Below, in pieces: positions 1 through 11,265 of a stretch of 64,000 bases of DNA (position 1 is the first letter of the stretch; every line of letters starts with the position of its first letter). The position numbers and the translations under genes were made by a program. The notes beneath the pieces are model-generated. The model made no database searches, was not told the origin of the DNA, and saw only the letters and a list, made by a program, of their open reading frames with translations. The stretch comes from Paragorgia papillata (Eukaryota; Cnidaria; Anthozoa; Scleralcyonacea; Coralliidae), in the NCBI GenBank assembly GCA_035771165.1, contig JAWNZC010000314.1, forward strand, positions 3,693,001 through 3,757,000, written 5' to 3'.

Positions 1-800
1 TTCCCACCATGAAATTATACTAACCGGTGATAGAAACCTCTGGCGATAAGCCAATGAAAAACCTTCTTTTAACGGAATTAACCAATAATAAAATGCGTAG
101 TATATCACGAGCAATGATCATTAGAGTCAGCAGTTGTTCTGTTAAGCAACAATGGCACCGAAATTATAATGGAGTGGGCAAATGACAGAAGAAATTGAAC
201 ATTTAGGCGAAGCAATAAGTTCTACAGAAAACAAAAACGGCTACAAAATACTTAGAATGGAAATTATTAATGGTAAGATCGCTAAATTGTTTTTTCTCCG
301 TTCGTTTAAAACGAAGTAGCTGCAAACAAAACACATTTCAAAATTACGCTTGCTATTGACAAGATTTCGTGATGTAAACCTACAAGCTAAAATGACTGAT
401 GTTTCTTTCAACGTTTTGTGACTTTTACATATCAAATGAATGGAAATATATTGTTTCAATATTGTAGATGAAAACCCATGCTAAATTATGCAAGAAAACT
501 TTTCTTTTCTATCACTTACCGTACGGGACCAAAGAAATGTCCGAAATGACTGTTGAACGTTTGTTGTTATTTAAGTTATATTTCATAAATGAGTGGCAGT
601 GTTTTATCAGGGGTTAAAATGTATTAAACGAGTCTCAAAGAATACGTTATGGTTGAGAATTTATTTAACTTTTGTTGGTAAATTTATACTAAAATTTATA
701 CTAAAACAATTACACAATTCGCCCTCATTTTCTATGAGCGATAGTCAACTCGGCTTCTCATTGACTATTCACTCATAGAAAACTCGGTCTCGTTGTCTAA
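1..800. repeat. Dispersed TIR-type repeat, inverted copy at 50640-51302
   Basis: Positions 1 to about 690 match the reverse complement of about 50680-51302 with scattered substitutions and one extra block near 566-615. The block, around TTCATAAATGAGTGG, recurs at 4388-4425. The 3' part (700-780) contains an imperfect hairpin, and a TACTAAAACAATTA motif recurs near other hairpins at 14815, 50500 and 51380. These look like parts of one non-autonomous DNA-element family. Both long copies carry the small open frame annotated separately. Basis: sequence comparison inside the window. Confidence 0.7.
182..283 (+). CDS. Small ORF / possible first exon inside a dispersed repeat
   Basis: ATG at 182 opens MTEEIEHLGEAISSTENKN and continues through about 34 codons to a GGTAAG that could be a splice donor near 273. 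The inverted repeat copy at 51146 (minus) starts with the same residues and differs by only a few substitutions over the next 15. Two diverged repeats keeping the same frame suggests the exon was coding when the family moved, either a transposase first exon or a captured host exon. I do not recognise the product. It is not clearly part of gene A. Confidence 0.35.
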
Positions 801-850
801 TTGTTAATTAATTAGAAAAATCATAAATATCAATCTTATTCTTTTAATAG

Positions 851-952
851 TCAATCAAAGAAGCTGAATGCTCTCAAAAACAGATGATGCTTGAAAAAGC
901 ATACGAGGATATGGATCGATTAAAAAATGAAAATCAGTCTTCTGTCGATGAG
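851..952 (+). CDS. Gene A exon (coiled coil)
   Basis: Acceptor TTTTAATAG before 851 and donor GTTGGT after 952; 102 nt, phase 0. It encodes SIKEAECSQKQ, then LEKAYEDMDRLKNENQSS, ending VDE. It resembles the end of gene B exon 47466-47612 (LDKAQQESERTKRENQS, ending EDE), which supports paralogy and the reading frame. Confidence 0.7.
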
Positions 953-3900
953 GTTGGTTGCATCGGAATATTTAGTTAATTACAGTACTGGAAAGTATAC
1001 TTTGTGGCAGGTTGATAAATTAAATTGGCAATAAAAATTTAATTTGTATATAGGTAATCGCATAGGGCCGAGGAAAATTAGGGTTTAATTTCACGAGTGT
1101 TTTCAAAATTTCAAAATTGCCCGAGTCGCGAAGCGACGAGGGTAATTTGTAAGATTTTGAAAACACGAGTGAAATTAAATGTTAATTTTACGAGAACTCA
1201 TGCGATTATGTGTTAATAATATAGCGGGCAAAATTATTCAAGAGCTATGTTATGTCCAGAAAATGTCGAAGTACATGTACCTTATCACGGTCGGTGCTCG
1301 GCAACATTCCAGTAATCCAATTTTCCTCGCTCTATCGCTGTGCCTGTTGGTTTCTGTTTGTAAACACAGGCAAAAGTTCGTAAATTTTCTAGTGTATTCA
1401 TTTTCACTAATAGTTTACACTCATTCAATAGTTTAAATTAGTTCAAAGTAAACAAAAAAAGCATTTTCAGACCGAACAACCTTGCAGAATTGTTGAAAAA
1501 AAGTCAGTCCTCTGAGATTCACTGTTGCTAAGTAACAAAGCGACCAATCACGTGCAAGTACTGCTGATCAAGGAACCAATCATGTGCAAGTAATTTTGCC
1601 CTGAATTACAAAAAAATGCCCTCTTCATTAGCCAATCATACTCAGTAATTTTGCCCTGTATATATTATTAATGATGTCAGCCTGATTATTAAACAGTTAA
1701 TTTACTATTTATGTAATTGAAGTACCGACTAGAACATTTTTTCCGGATAACATTAAGATACTAATTCCGGCAAAACACAATTACACGATTTTTTTGTTGA
1801 AATTAGCGATGTAATGTAATCGACAAAAATCATTCATATATTACTTGGATTACATTAGTAAGTATATATGTATGTTTATTAATTAGAATGGCATGAACTG
1901 AAGATCTTAATTTTTTGTTGCCAAATTTGCAAAAACTTTGCAACCTCCTACAAAAGGCACTTTGAAATTTCGGGAGGAAAGGGTGGGTCAATAGTTGATT
2001 GCTTATAGGAAAATCCGAGGAAGTGCGGGTGGGGGGTACTAGACAAATTACCTTGTGTGGGGAGGTTATGAATACGTGTATTTTCTGGCGCTCAGAAGAG
2101 TGTGATAACCATTTATCACACATATACTAATCAGTTGAATATAGAGGATTTGACCAGTATGTTAGAACAATGAAATGTGGGTGTGTCATGAGGTAATACT
2201 TATTAAAGAACAGCTACTAACTCCACAAATATATATATATACTATAAGTGGGCTTACCTCAAATGTTGATGGTCGCTACTGTCAGTTTCACGCTGGGCGA
2301 TCTTCAGGCGGCTGAAGATTTTCGATTCGGCGCTGTCTTAAATAGGTTGAGTTGCTTACGTCATTGCTAATGGGTGTGTGGGTTGATGGCACGCTTCTGG
2401 GTGTGTGGGTTGATGGCGGTGTGTGGGTCGATGGTGCGCTACCTACATTCCTACCTTTGTTCTTGCCTACACCTACGTTCTTTATCTTAAACTTGTTTTT
2501 GTGCCGACATGTTGAAAGGATTTCTGATTTTTTGTTAAGTAAAGTGGGTTTTTCGGATTTAATAATACAAAGTTTTTCTTCCAAACATAAATTACATCGG
2601 TTATATATATATATATGAAAAACAAAAATGTTTAGCAAAGCCTTCAGACATTATTTTGAATGAAAGAAAATTGGAAAAAGACAAACTGAACCTGACCATC
2701 TACTTCCGGTTTTGATATTTTCCCCTAGGGAAAAATAAAAGTAATGTTACCCGCTGCCATACATGGGTTACGCGAAGAACATCACGATTTTCGGACCGTT
2801 ACGCGAGGTCCGCTCGCCCAATCGGAAAACTAGAGAAACGGACTTTGACATTTGTTATATAACAATAACATGTATTGCCCATACATTGCCAAATATAGCG
2901 CATCTATATTTTTTTACGATTTTAAAAAAGGTTTGTCAACGGGAGAACCCTTGAACAAACTACTAGGCAGTAATGGGTTAAAAAAATTCAACTGACATAT
3001 TTTTTAGAATGCTGTTCTTCGTGATACGGTGAAATATGGCACCGACATTATCAAAGAACTTCAGGTAAAAATTGTGAGTAGGTTCAAATTATATTACTAA
3101 AGCTCTTGTAAGCGACCACTTTGGGGATGTGGAAAATGGTCATAGACCGATAGACGTAGAGTTTTGTTGTTGTCTGGCGCGAGCTGCTCAAATTTCTAGG
3201 CGCGTTCAAAGGCATGCCCCCTTCGGAACATTTTTGAAATTTGGGTTTTCGGCATACTTTTAAAAGTTTAAAACATATGTTTTTAATGGTGTATTACTGT
3301 ATTGTGTCCCAATTCCACTGCAATCATAAACAAAGAAAACGCCCAGTTCGTAGCGATGCCCTGTTAATTTGGCGTCAAAAACGTCGCTTGTATTCTCGTT
3401 CCCAGAGCCCATGTTTCTGTGTCCGTGGCTTACGTCTTCCACGGCTTAGCGTACGATTCAGTCGAACACCCAGAATATAAAGTTACCTAACAAGTCGTCA
3501 TGGTAGTGACTGGCTTGTCAGGGCACCAGCGTCGTATCTATAAGCGCGCTAGGGAAAGTTGCGAGCTAAGCGCTCAGGAAAAGTTGCGAGCCAAGCGCGC
3601 AGGGGTGCTAGGGGAGGACAAGCGCCCTGCGCGCTTACATCGCTTGTATTCTCGTTCCCAGAGCCCACGTTTCTGTGTTCGTGGCTTACGGATTACCTAA
3701 CGAGCCAGCCGCTCAGCGGCTACTCGAGCGTCAGGGCGCCGGAATTAACATCAACTAAGAGGCCGAGGGTGTTTATCAGCCTGGTTCCCAGGCCTCTCTT
3801 TTTAACGTCGAGCGGCAGACCGAATTGTGAGAGGCCTGGAATAAAATGTTTTGCCTGGCCCCTAATCTGGCCCCAAAACTGGCGCCAACTTATACAGGTA

Positions 3901-6900
3901 CCAAACGGCCGTTTGGCGGAAAACCAAAGCAGATAACACTCCCGTCGGTCTGCACAATTCTTTATAACATCATATAGCAAGGTTGGTCTACTGCCGAGAC
4001 GTTAAAAAGCATATTTCGATTTGTATAAATGTGTTTCAACACAATCACTTCCTACGCCGAACACTACTTTATAAAGCCTCGTATGTAACAACCTTTCAAC
4101 GTAATGTAAAACAAAGAAACCTACTCGTTTGCTGTCTGCTAGTCAAGAAGAAGTTTGTTTAAGTGCCCTCGTTCATAAAGATTAAAGAATCCGAGCTCCA
4201 GCAGGATTCATGATAGATAAAGATGAACATTTTCCGCTAGTCCTCTTGCTCGATCCCTATTCTGTGACGTCACCAAAATACGTTCGAGAGAAAAGAGGAC
4301 TAGGAACTAGTCTGGGTGTTTATATGGATGTCGCTACTGAACACCCGAGATCTCGTTTAGGAGGACTGGAGCTAGTTTTTTAAGTTATATTTCATAAATG
4401 AGTGGGAGTGTTTTACCAGGAGTTAAAACACGAGAGGACAATGAAAATCATGAGGCGTTAACCGAGTAATTTTCATTGTTCTCGAGGCTTATAACACATG
4501 AGAGAATAATGAAAATCACGAGGCTGCAGGCCGAGTAATTTTTATCGTTTTCGAATGTTTTACGAACACGAGAGAACATTGACAATTACGAGGTAATAGG
4601 CCGAGTGATTTTTGTTGTTCTTGAGTGTTTGTGACCCCTGGTAAAACACGATACACGAGTTTATAAAATAGCGTCTCAACTGATTGTCAATCGTCTATTA
4701 TAGTAGAATTCGGGAAGGACTTGGTGATGTTAATTGGTGCATATTAGATTAGACAATGGTGTATATTAGTACCCATTGGTCTCATGTTGAATTTATAATT
4801 AAGAAATGTGGTAATAAACGGGTTTTTGTTTGTGCCGTTTATTCTCTGATTTCAGGTGGCTCGACAGTCTAAATCACAGGAAATTATATCGTTTCCCCCC
4901 GTGAAAAGTTTTGCACAGGTCCCGTGAGCTTCATTTTAGTTCATTGCATAGCTCTAAATAAAATATGTCGCTTACCACAAACACAATTTCTCTAGATGTA
5001 CAAGCGCTACAAGTATAAATCTTTTCAATAATCAAGACCACCGCTTTTTTCTATGCAATGAACTAAAATGAAGCTCATGAGACCTGTGCAAAACTTTTCA
5101 TGAAGAAAATACGTAATTTCTCATGATTTAGACTGTCGAGTCACCTGACTTACGAATTCAGTTTGCGCGACCTTTACCGGGTTTAAAAACTCATGCGCAT
5201 GACCAAATATATTTCTTTGTTTGGTTAATTAGCTCATGAATTAATTATTGAGTTTGAGAAAGTATTTTAACCGACACGTTGTGTGTAATGGTTTTACTGA
5301 GACCACGTGAAAATCTTTTGTCTAGCAGCTATTTAATAAGGAGTGATAAATCTTATATTTTTTAATAGTTAAGCCAAGAGGGTTACCTCCGTCAAATGCA
5401 GACCGAGCTTACAGTAGCACAGGAGACCATCCAAAAATTGGAAAAGGAACGTCAGTCTTCCAGCAGTGAAGTTTCCATTGGGGTAATAATAATTGCTATA
5501 TACCTCGGGCTAGCTCACGCGCGAGACTTACACATGCACGAATGAATAAAATGCTTGGTTGCACTTTCTTCTACACGGAGAATCTTGTGGTCAGATGTTT
5601 AGTAACGAAAATCTGACGTTTTGAGCGGAGCCTTTTTTTGAGGTTGACTTTAAGATCTACGAGGTCAACCTCAACCTCAACGAGGACGTCCTCTAAACAA
5701 AAGAATTATTTTTGCAAAACAAAGAGATTTAATAATTTTTAGACCCAAGAGTAATCTCAACACCTCGTCCTTGTTCTTTATACAACGCCACTTAGAGCAT
5801 TTTCACGTCTACAGGACGACGTCGACGGCCAAAAGATGAGAACTGTTGCTTGGGATTGACTTCAATACAGACACTACAATCATTTTAGCAATACTGGGGC
5901 GTTTTAGAAGTCATTAAAATAGCTTCAAATATCAAATATAATAGTCAGCTAACCGTGACTTCTTTAAATTGTAAAACTTAACGTCAGTTTTTCGTTACTA
6001 AAAATCTCGGCAGCTTACCACCTTTTCACTTTACTCTGTTTAAAACACTGCCTACGCAGCACTCCACTTTTTAATTAATAGAATGCATTAATGCTTTGAA
6101 TGTTTGCATGGTGACAAATTTTAATCGAGAATAAGAATCGAGTGTTTGTGGAAGCACTGCGTTTATTATTTATTGCTCTAAATAGCTTTCGACCTGTTAG
6201 TGACTCAGACCTTCATCAGGAAAAAAACCAACAAAGCATAAAAGAGAAAAACCGAAAAAAGTCTCATCCAATAATTGTTTATTAGTCTTCATCTGCACGA
6301 GTTTGCTGTCTTACAATATTAAATAGTTATTGAATATTGACGAGTAGTATATACGTGTACAATTATCGTGTGGTGCATGTACAGGGGCGCCGTGGCCAGG
6401 GGGTTCCCTAATGTTAGAAAGTGTCGGAAATGTAGTTTAAAAACGGTGTAGTTTTGTTGGAATTTTGGAGATGGTAAACAATTACGTCATTTGTGATCTA
6501 TTACAGTACATACACACGGGAAAATGTAATACCACGGGAAAAATCTACCAAGTAGAGAGTTGCGTCAAGATGGTTCTCTTTGACTTTCTACACACATCGC
6601 TGATAACATTACTGTTGTTCACGTTATTTAACGGCCGTCGAGAACATTGCTATCTCGCAAACCCGCTAAAAATGTTTGCGCCGTGCGATATTAAGATCAT
6701 ATTAGATATGCCTTGCCAACCAAAAACCGTATATATTATTTAGTCAACTGTCAGAAAATAACCTTGTATTGTATATACCAAGTGGACATATCTACAACTT
6801 GAACATTTGACATGAAAGCATAAATATAATTTTTGTGGGACAGTGAACTCAGGTGGAGAATGACATTAGGTGCTACTCTGAGTAGTGAACCATACCGGGA

Positions 6901-9900
6901 AAGAAAAACTCGGTCAAGCGTAGTTGAAAGCTATATAATTTAAAGCTATATAATAACAGTTTTTTTCTGAAATGATGCTATTATTAATTTATTATATGGA
7001 TTTTTAACCGTCATTTTCTACTAAGGTGTTTTTCTATTCGGGAAAATCTTGTTTGTCGGGAAAATTATTAGGTCACCCGTAATATCTCAGCGCCACGACG
7101 CCCCTGTACTTCGCTGCTGGCAGAGGTCTCTCTACAGGAAAGAGACTTCTTCAGACATCCAACACTTTTCCTGTCGCGCATGCGCTAAGTTACCTTGACA
7201 ACGAAGTTCAGAAACACGAGATATGCGTGAACAACACGAGGCGATAGCCGAGTGTTTCACCAGCTCTGTGAGTCGACTTGTAACTTCCCAAGCACTGAAA
7301 AGAACTTTATATCGACTCTGTGACAAAGTATTCTCTTTTCATCGCTTTCGGCGAAGAAGCGACAGTTTCGTTAACCCCAGGTCAATTTCAAAGCAATCAC
7401 GTGGTTTGTTCTTATGTACCACGTGGTAGCTTGTTACGTACTAAACAATTGGATGTTTATCACGTGGTACATGCTTTGAAATTGATCCGCTGTTAATAAA
7501 ACTGCCGCTTCGGAAGCGATAAAAAAATCATCCATGTCTCGCTCTACTGATTTGAGTTGTAATATAGTAAGACCTGTGCTAGTCGCACAATAGACGAATT
7601 TAATTCAGACGAATTAACTTCGTCGGTAATACGACGTAAATGCGACGTCGAGTTAAACGTCGAATTTCAGTCGAATTTTATTGTTTTTATTTGGACTCGT
7701 GGATCCTGGAAACGATGTCTTGAAAACATGGCGCCGAATTGTCACAGTCAGAAGAGAAACATTTAATTCGACGCAACGATAATTCGTCGTGTAACTCGAA
7801 CACGCATTATCCGTCTGACTCAGACGAATTTAATTGCCGAGACGAATTTAATTCGTGTGTCGAATTGAGTTATACGTCGCAGTTTTGTCGAATAAAATTC
7901 AAACAATTAAATTCGTCTGAATTAAATTCGTGTATCGTGCGGTCTAAGTAAAGAGATAAAAACAGGGTTTCAGAAGCTCAACTGGCTCAGGAACGCTAAT
8001 TGTTACACTCTAGCGCCACCACTTAAAGTGGCACTTCATTGTAATTCAAACGTTTAAATCTTTCTATTTTTAAACAATAAGGCAAAAATGATAATTCCCT
8101 TTTTAAGATTTAGAGTAGCCTGAGAGCATGCGCTTACCATGGCAATCACAAAGGTTCCACAGAGAAGTGTATTTTATTGGATACTATAAGCATACAAAGT
8201 TTAAGCACGTTCTATTGTTTATTTCCAGAGATATTCCTTATTTTACGATTTTCATTTCGCTCGTTTGGAGTAAATGACGTCATCAGCCATATAATTTGCA
8301 TATTTCCAAAACGTGAATATCTCTTGAGCGGGGTGGGGTATTGACAAACCACAAACGCCGTTCATCCTCATTTTAAATGTACTTTATGATAAGATAAAAA
8401 AGACAGACGATTTTTTCATCGTAGTGCCACTTTAAACAACTCGTTTGTCATTGCGTAAGCACGCTCAGTATAGCCAATCAGAAAGTGTGTTGTAACAAAC
8501 CTGTTTTCAAAACTGGTTTGACACGTTCATGATTCTGGACTGCGGGGGCTTACATCAAACAAAGTGTTGGATGTTTGCGGAGGTCTCTTTCCTGTAGAGA
8601 GACCTCTGCCAGCAGGGAACCTCTGCATGTACATGTGCATTGGTGCATTTTGGTAGACGTTCTTCTAAACACCTATTAGACGCTCTAACTATTGAGCTAC
8701 TGAGTTTCGGATGGATTATTGCCATTCTATTAATTGTTTTATTCTTGTTTGATGGTGACTTCTAGGAGGCTGACAGTCTTGGTAAGTTAATTATATATTG
8801 TTCGTTTGTTTGTTCGTTTCAGTGTGTGTGTGTGTGTTTGTGTTTGTGTTTGTGTTTGTAGTCGGTCGGTCACGGTCAATCGGTTGGCCGGTCGCTTGGT
8901 CCGTCGGTTTGAGTGGGTCTGTCGCACGCTCGGTCCGTCGGTTGGTCGGTCGGTTGGTCGGTCGGTCGGTCGGTCGGTCGGTCGGTCGGTTGGTCGGTCG
9001 GTCGTTTGGTCGGTCGGACGGTTGGTTGGTTGGTTGGTCGGTTGGTTGGTTGGTTGGTTGGTTAGTTGGTTGGTTGGTTAGTTGTCTGTTGCATTAAACG
9101 AAGCGCTAATTTTCTTTAGATTGGCGAAATGGTTTGATCAACAAGCCAATTAATATCAAGGTACGATGACACTTGCGAGAACCATGCGAGTGATGTGTGG
9201 AAAATAGGAGGTGGTATAGACGCACTGTGTTTGCTAATGCTATTCCTGTTACGTATTTATTGCTAGTATTATATATTTTTTCATTCCTTTTATTATAGAA
9301 TTCTCGATACAGCAAACATACCCGTATATATAAGAACTTAGTAATTTAAGAATCTGTAGGCTAAAAGTTTGGCATTTTGGTTTCGCATTAAAGCGTATAA
9401 TTCGTCTGGACGCATAATGCGTTTAATGCCCGTCTTCATACAAAACGGAATTTGAGACGCATTAAAAGACGCACTAAAAAACTTTGCCCAAATACGTCCA
9501 TACGCATAATACGTCTGTAGTAAAAAACCCAGCCATTTTTAGTGTGCTGCAGTGGCGTAGCCAGGGTCTTGGGTTTGGGGGGCGTCCTCCCCCAGAAAAG
9601 TTTGGATTTCCAGGGTAGCTGAAACACTATTTCCTGTATTTTGAGGCAAGTATTTAAGAGTAATCTGAAAGCAATACATTACATAATTTTGCTGTTATCA
9701 AACCAGAACATGGAACGATACACGTCAGAATATCTTTAGATTTATTTATAAACAAGTCGTAAATGTAAAAACAGGTTGGAGGCATTTTGTATAGACCCTT
9801 TAGTATTGTAATTTATAGCATATGCATGCCTGTAATATATATAACACACCACTGTCTACTCGATTGCCCTCTCCCTCCTCTTGGCTACGCCACTTGTGTG

Positions 9901-10048
9901 CTGAAGGATTTGAGCGCTTGTTACGTGACCTGGAATTAATATAAATGTTTAGGCTAAGCTTGGATACTGTTTTCTATTATTTTTTTACTATCTGAGTTGC
10001 GATGTGTTGTGTTTTTAGGTGCAGCAGCTGTGGCTTAATAACCTTTAA
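851..10048 (+). CDS. Gene A: coiled-coil protein, 3' part (six exons, 5' end outside window)
   Basis: Spliced gene whose visible exons are 851-952, 3008-3064, 5369-5482, 8766-8781, 9120-9160 and 10019-10048 (stop TAA 10046-10048). Each has an AG acceptor with a T-rich tract and a GT donor. Exons 1 to 3 are phase 0 at both ends (34, 19 and 38 codons). The 16-nt and 41-nt exons together make 19 codons, so the frame stays open to the stop. The first three exons encode charged, heptad-like sequence rich in K, E, Q and L (for example LEKAYEDMDRLKNENQSS), as in an extended coiled coil. The last 28 residues are not coiled-coil-like and end VQQLWLNNL. There is no signal peptide or membrane segment in the visible part. 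Exon order and the microexon mark it as a tandem paralogue of gene B (40511 onward). The family is not recognised. Introns are packed with MITEs. An unseen extra exon cannot be excluded. Confidence 0.72.
1055..1210. repeat. Short palindromic MITE in gene A intron
   Basis: Inverted arms share ATTTCACTCGTGTTTTCAAA-type sequence around a short centre (about 1055-1110 against 1160-1210). A related terminus (AACACTCGTGGAATTAAACG) is seen near 13800. No coding content. The rest of the intron (1211-3007) shows only low-complexity stretches and a short GTGTGTGGGTTGATGG tandem near 2370-2440. Confidence 0.55.
3008..3064 (+). CDS. Gene A exon (19 codons)
   Basis: Acceptor ATTTTTTAG before 3008 and donor GTAAAA after 3064; 57 nt, phase 0 at both ends. 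Encodes NAVLRDTVKYGTDIIKELQ, an amphipathic helix-like segment. It is in the position of the 63-nt exon 48114-48176 of gene B. Confidence 0.65.
3380..3990. repeat. MITE fragments with CTCGTTCCCAGAGCC termini
   Basis: Two copies of a block starting TTCTCGTTCCCAGAGCCCA lie at about 3390-3440 and 3650-3700, separated by a GCGCGC-rich spacer with a repeated AAGTTGCGAGC motif. The same terminus bounds the MITE at 18575-18789 and the element at 13996-14656. No credible coding sequence. Confidence 0.5.
4380..4680. repeat. Element with three tandem hairpins
   Basis: Between TTTTACCAGGAGTTAAAACAC at the left and a matching CCCTGGTAAAACAC end at the right are three consecutive hairpins of about 65-85 bp. 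Each has arms like GAGAACAATGAAAATCACGAG and a variable loop containing GGCCGAG. The flanking block TTCATAAATGAGTGG recurs at 575. Intron location. Confidence 0.6.
4854..5149. repeat. MITE, about 85-bp inverted arms
   Basis: The left arm begins GGTGGCTCGACAGTCTAAAT and the right arm ends ATTTAGACTGTCGAGTCACC. The arms also share AGCTTCATTTTAGTTCATTG near the centre. No ORF. It sits in the intron upstream of exon 5369-5482. Confidence 0.75.
5369..5482 (+). CDS. Gene A exon (coiled coil, 38 codons)
   Basis: Acceptor TTTTTTAATAG before 5369 and donor GTAATA after 5482; 114 nt, phase 0. Encodes LSQEGYLRQMQTELTVAQET followed by IQKLEKERQSSSSEVSIG: heptad-like hydrophobic spacing, then a Ser-rich end. 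Confidence 0.7.
5483..6373. other. Intron without recognised gene
   Basis: Gene A intron. It holds remains of elements with GTTTTGAGCGGAGCC (5615) and a matching CGTTACTAAAAATCTCGGCAG (5995), also seen at 45870-45920, and a TTCGACCTGTTAGTGACTCAGACCTTCATCAGG block (6185-6220) related to the terminus of the 61570-63889 element. From 6310 the sequence aligns with gene B intron DNA at 61290. Confidence 0.5.
6383..7105. mobile_element. MITE with AGGGGCGYCGTGGC termini
   Basis: Begins AGGGGCGCCGTGGC and ends with the inverse of AGGGGCGTCGTGGC. GTAC flanks both sides (6379-6382 and 7106-7109), consistent with a 4-bp duplication. The insertion point is inside the left 9-bp duplication of the neighbouring element, so this is the younger insertion. 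No convincing transposase frame. Confidence 0.65.
7580..7960. repeat. AATTCGTC-rich palindromic stretch
   Basis: Many short inverted copies of GACGAATTTAATTCG in both directions, with outer arms near 7595 and 7945. It can be read as protein for 70 codons, but only because the repeat lacks stops. Nested inside the 7110-8623 element. Confidence 0.5.
8023..8435. mobile_element. TTAA-bounded MITE (piggyBac-like ends)
   Basis: Starts TTAAAGTGGCACT and ends AGTGCCACTTTAA, a perfect 13-bp terminal inverse repeat beginning and ending at TTAA. The 11266-11733 element has the related end TTAAAGTGGTTCTC. TTAA targets are characteristic of piggyBac; assignment to that superfamily is inference. Confidence 0.6.
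8766..8781 (+). CDS. Gene A 16-nt microexon
   Basis: GAGGCTGACAGTCTTG between acceptor TTCTAG and donor GTAAGT, encoding EADSL plus one base. The flanking intron from about 8640 and the following GTAAGTTAATTATATATTG align with 61370-61560, where gene B has GAGGCTGAAAGTTTGG (EAESL). Conservation of exon, splice sites and phase between paralogues supports this very short exon. Confidence 0.72.
8820..9085. repeat. GT and (GGTC/GGTT)n microsatellite in gene A intron
   Basis: Starts (TG)n and (TTTGTG)n, then degenerate GGTC/GGTT tetranucleotides, pure GGTT at the right. The long frames through it (SVGR, LVGW peptides) are repeat artefacts. Gene B has GGTT repeats at the equivalent position (63943 on). 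Confidence 0.9.
9120..9160 (+). CDS. Gene A exon (41 nt)
   Basis: Acceptor TTTCTTTAG before 9120 and donor GTACGA after 9160. Joined to the microexon (G plus AT) it reads DWRNGLINKPINIK in frame; 16 + 41 nt = 57, restoring phase 0. Confidence 0.65.
9550..9895. mobile_element. hAT-type MITE, 8-bp duplication GTGTGCTG
   Basis: Starts CAGTGGCGTAGCCAGGG and ends GGCTACGCCACTT. GTGTGCTG flanks it exactly at 9542-9549 and 9896-9903. The 8-bp duplication and CAG-type terminus are standard hAT signs. It is 346 bp with no transposase, in the last intron of gene A. Confidence 0.85.
10019..10048 (+). CDS. Gene A terminal coding exon
   Basis: Acceptor TTGTGTTTTTAG before 10019; GTGCAGCAGCTGTGGC onward encodes VQQLWLNNL followed by TAA at 10046-10048. 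In frame with the preceding exons. The homologous exon of gene B would lie beyond the window. Confidence 0.6.
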   Translation: MQQLWLNNL

Positions 10049-10129
10049 ACGATACGGAGACAACTAGGACGTCAAGTGCATGCAGGTACGACCCATAAAT
10101 TTTCAGTTGACCAAAGAGAAAGTTAGACT

Positions 10130-10365
10130 TTTCAGTCATTTTTTATCGGCAACATACTTTTCACCAAAATGTTTGGAAGTTCGTTCAGAAGTTCACAAGT
10201 TCATTGGGAAGTTTGTTTTGAACTACGCATTTGATTGGTTGCTAGAAACCAAGCATCCAATGAAATACGTATAGTTTCAAAACGAACCTGCGAGCTGTGT
10301 GAAAAAAACTTTTGAACGAACTTCCAAACGTTTTGGTGAAAAGCTTGTTGCAATGACTGGAAATG
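10130..10365. repeat. MITE in gene A 3' region
   Basis: The left arm has CTTTTCACCAAAATGTTTGG and the right arm CCAAACGTTTTGGTGAAAAG, with outer CAGTCATT/AATGACTG. About 235 bp. It may lie in the 3' UTR, since it follows the stop codon by about 80 bp. Confidence 0.6.
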
Positions 10366-10616
10366 TTGTTGGAAGAAATGAATAATGACGTTGTCGTCTG
10401 TTCATCCCATTGCAGTATACACTGTCAAAGTGGACTCCAAGCAGCTTGATTGTTGTTACCCTTGTCTATCACTGTATGAATAGTTTTTGGAAGTGTTGGA
10501 TTTCTATTTAGAAATTATAACGTAGACACAGGGCATTAGATTTGCATACCACTATGATTTAGAAATTTATATAGATCTATGCATTTGCTTTTTCTTACAG
10601 AAGCTTGTAGAGTTAG

Positions 10617-11027
10617 AGCCTGTTTATATGATCCCGGGATCTCGGCTTGTAGATAATTTACTTTTATTTTCCAAATTACGTTTATATGAAGACCGGGACG
10701 TCCCGCCTGACCGGGATCTCGGTTGACTAGCAACCGGGATCTCGGTCAGGCGGGACAAATGTTTGTCCATATAAACGCAACATCCCAGTAGACCGGATGA
10801 AGCTTACTGAACTATAATGCTTGTAACTTTGAATATTATGGTCAGAATTTCGTCCAAACGGTCAAATCCAGAGACAAAACACTGAATAAAAGTGAAATAA
10901 CTTCTAACATAGTAGAATTTACTTTTTTGCTCCATTTCCTTAAATTCCCGCACTTTTTGACCTGGGATGAAATTCATCCCAGTCAACCGCGGGACATCCC
11001 GGTACACCGGGATCATATCAACAGGCC
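10617..11027. mobile_element. Harbinger-like MITE (GCCTGTTTATATGATCCCGG family)
   Basis: The left end AGCCTGTTTATATGATCCCG and the inverse right end CCGGGATCATATCAACAGGC are both flanked by TTAG. An internal hairpin has CCGGGATCTCGG arms. Related ends bound elements at 21070, 44998, 52394 and 55961. A 3-bp TTA duplication is typical of PIF/Harbinger. Confidence 0.6.
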
Positions 11028-11265
11028 TTTAGTTTAAATATTTTTGCGCAGCTCCGGTTATATTTGTTTATACACTTTCGACATTTGAATATTATTATAA
11101 GGCACAAGTTAATTTCGGTCAAATCGCGTGTTATGTTTGGCTAAGACGCGTCACGTGTCGGTCTATGAACCAAACCGGATTATAGGGGTTTTGTCAATTA
11201 TTTTGATTACAAAATAGAAAACAGTGAAAGGGAAGTTTGAAAAGCCCTAAAAGACTTCGGTTTAT

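Larger units (their letters stand above)
7110..8623. mobile_element. TIR element with 9-bp target duplication TGCATGTAC
   Basis: Terminal arms of about 50 bp: left contains GCTGGCAGAGGTCTCTCTAC, right ends with GAGACCTCTGCCAGC. TGCATGTAC occurs at 6374-6382 (now separated by the 6383-7105 MITE) and at 8624-8632. The paralogous gene B intron near 61330-61380 has no such insertion. A 9-bp duplication is typical of MULE-type elements, but no transposase is visible, so it is non-autonomous. It contains a nested palindrome (about 7335-7530) and the 8023-8435 MITE. Confidence 0.7.
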
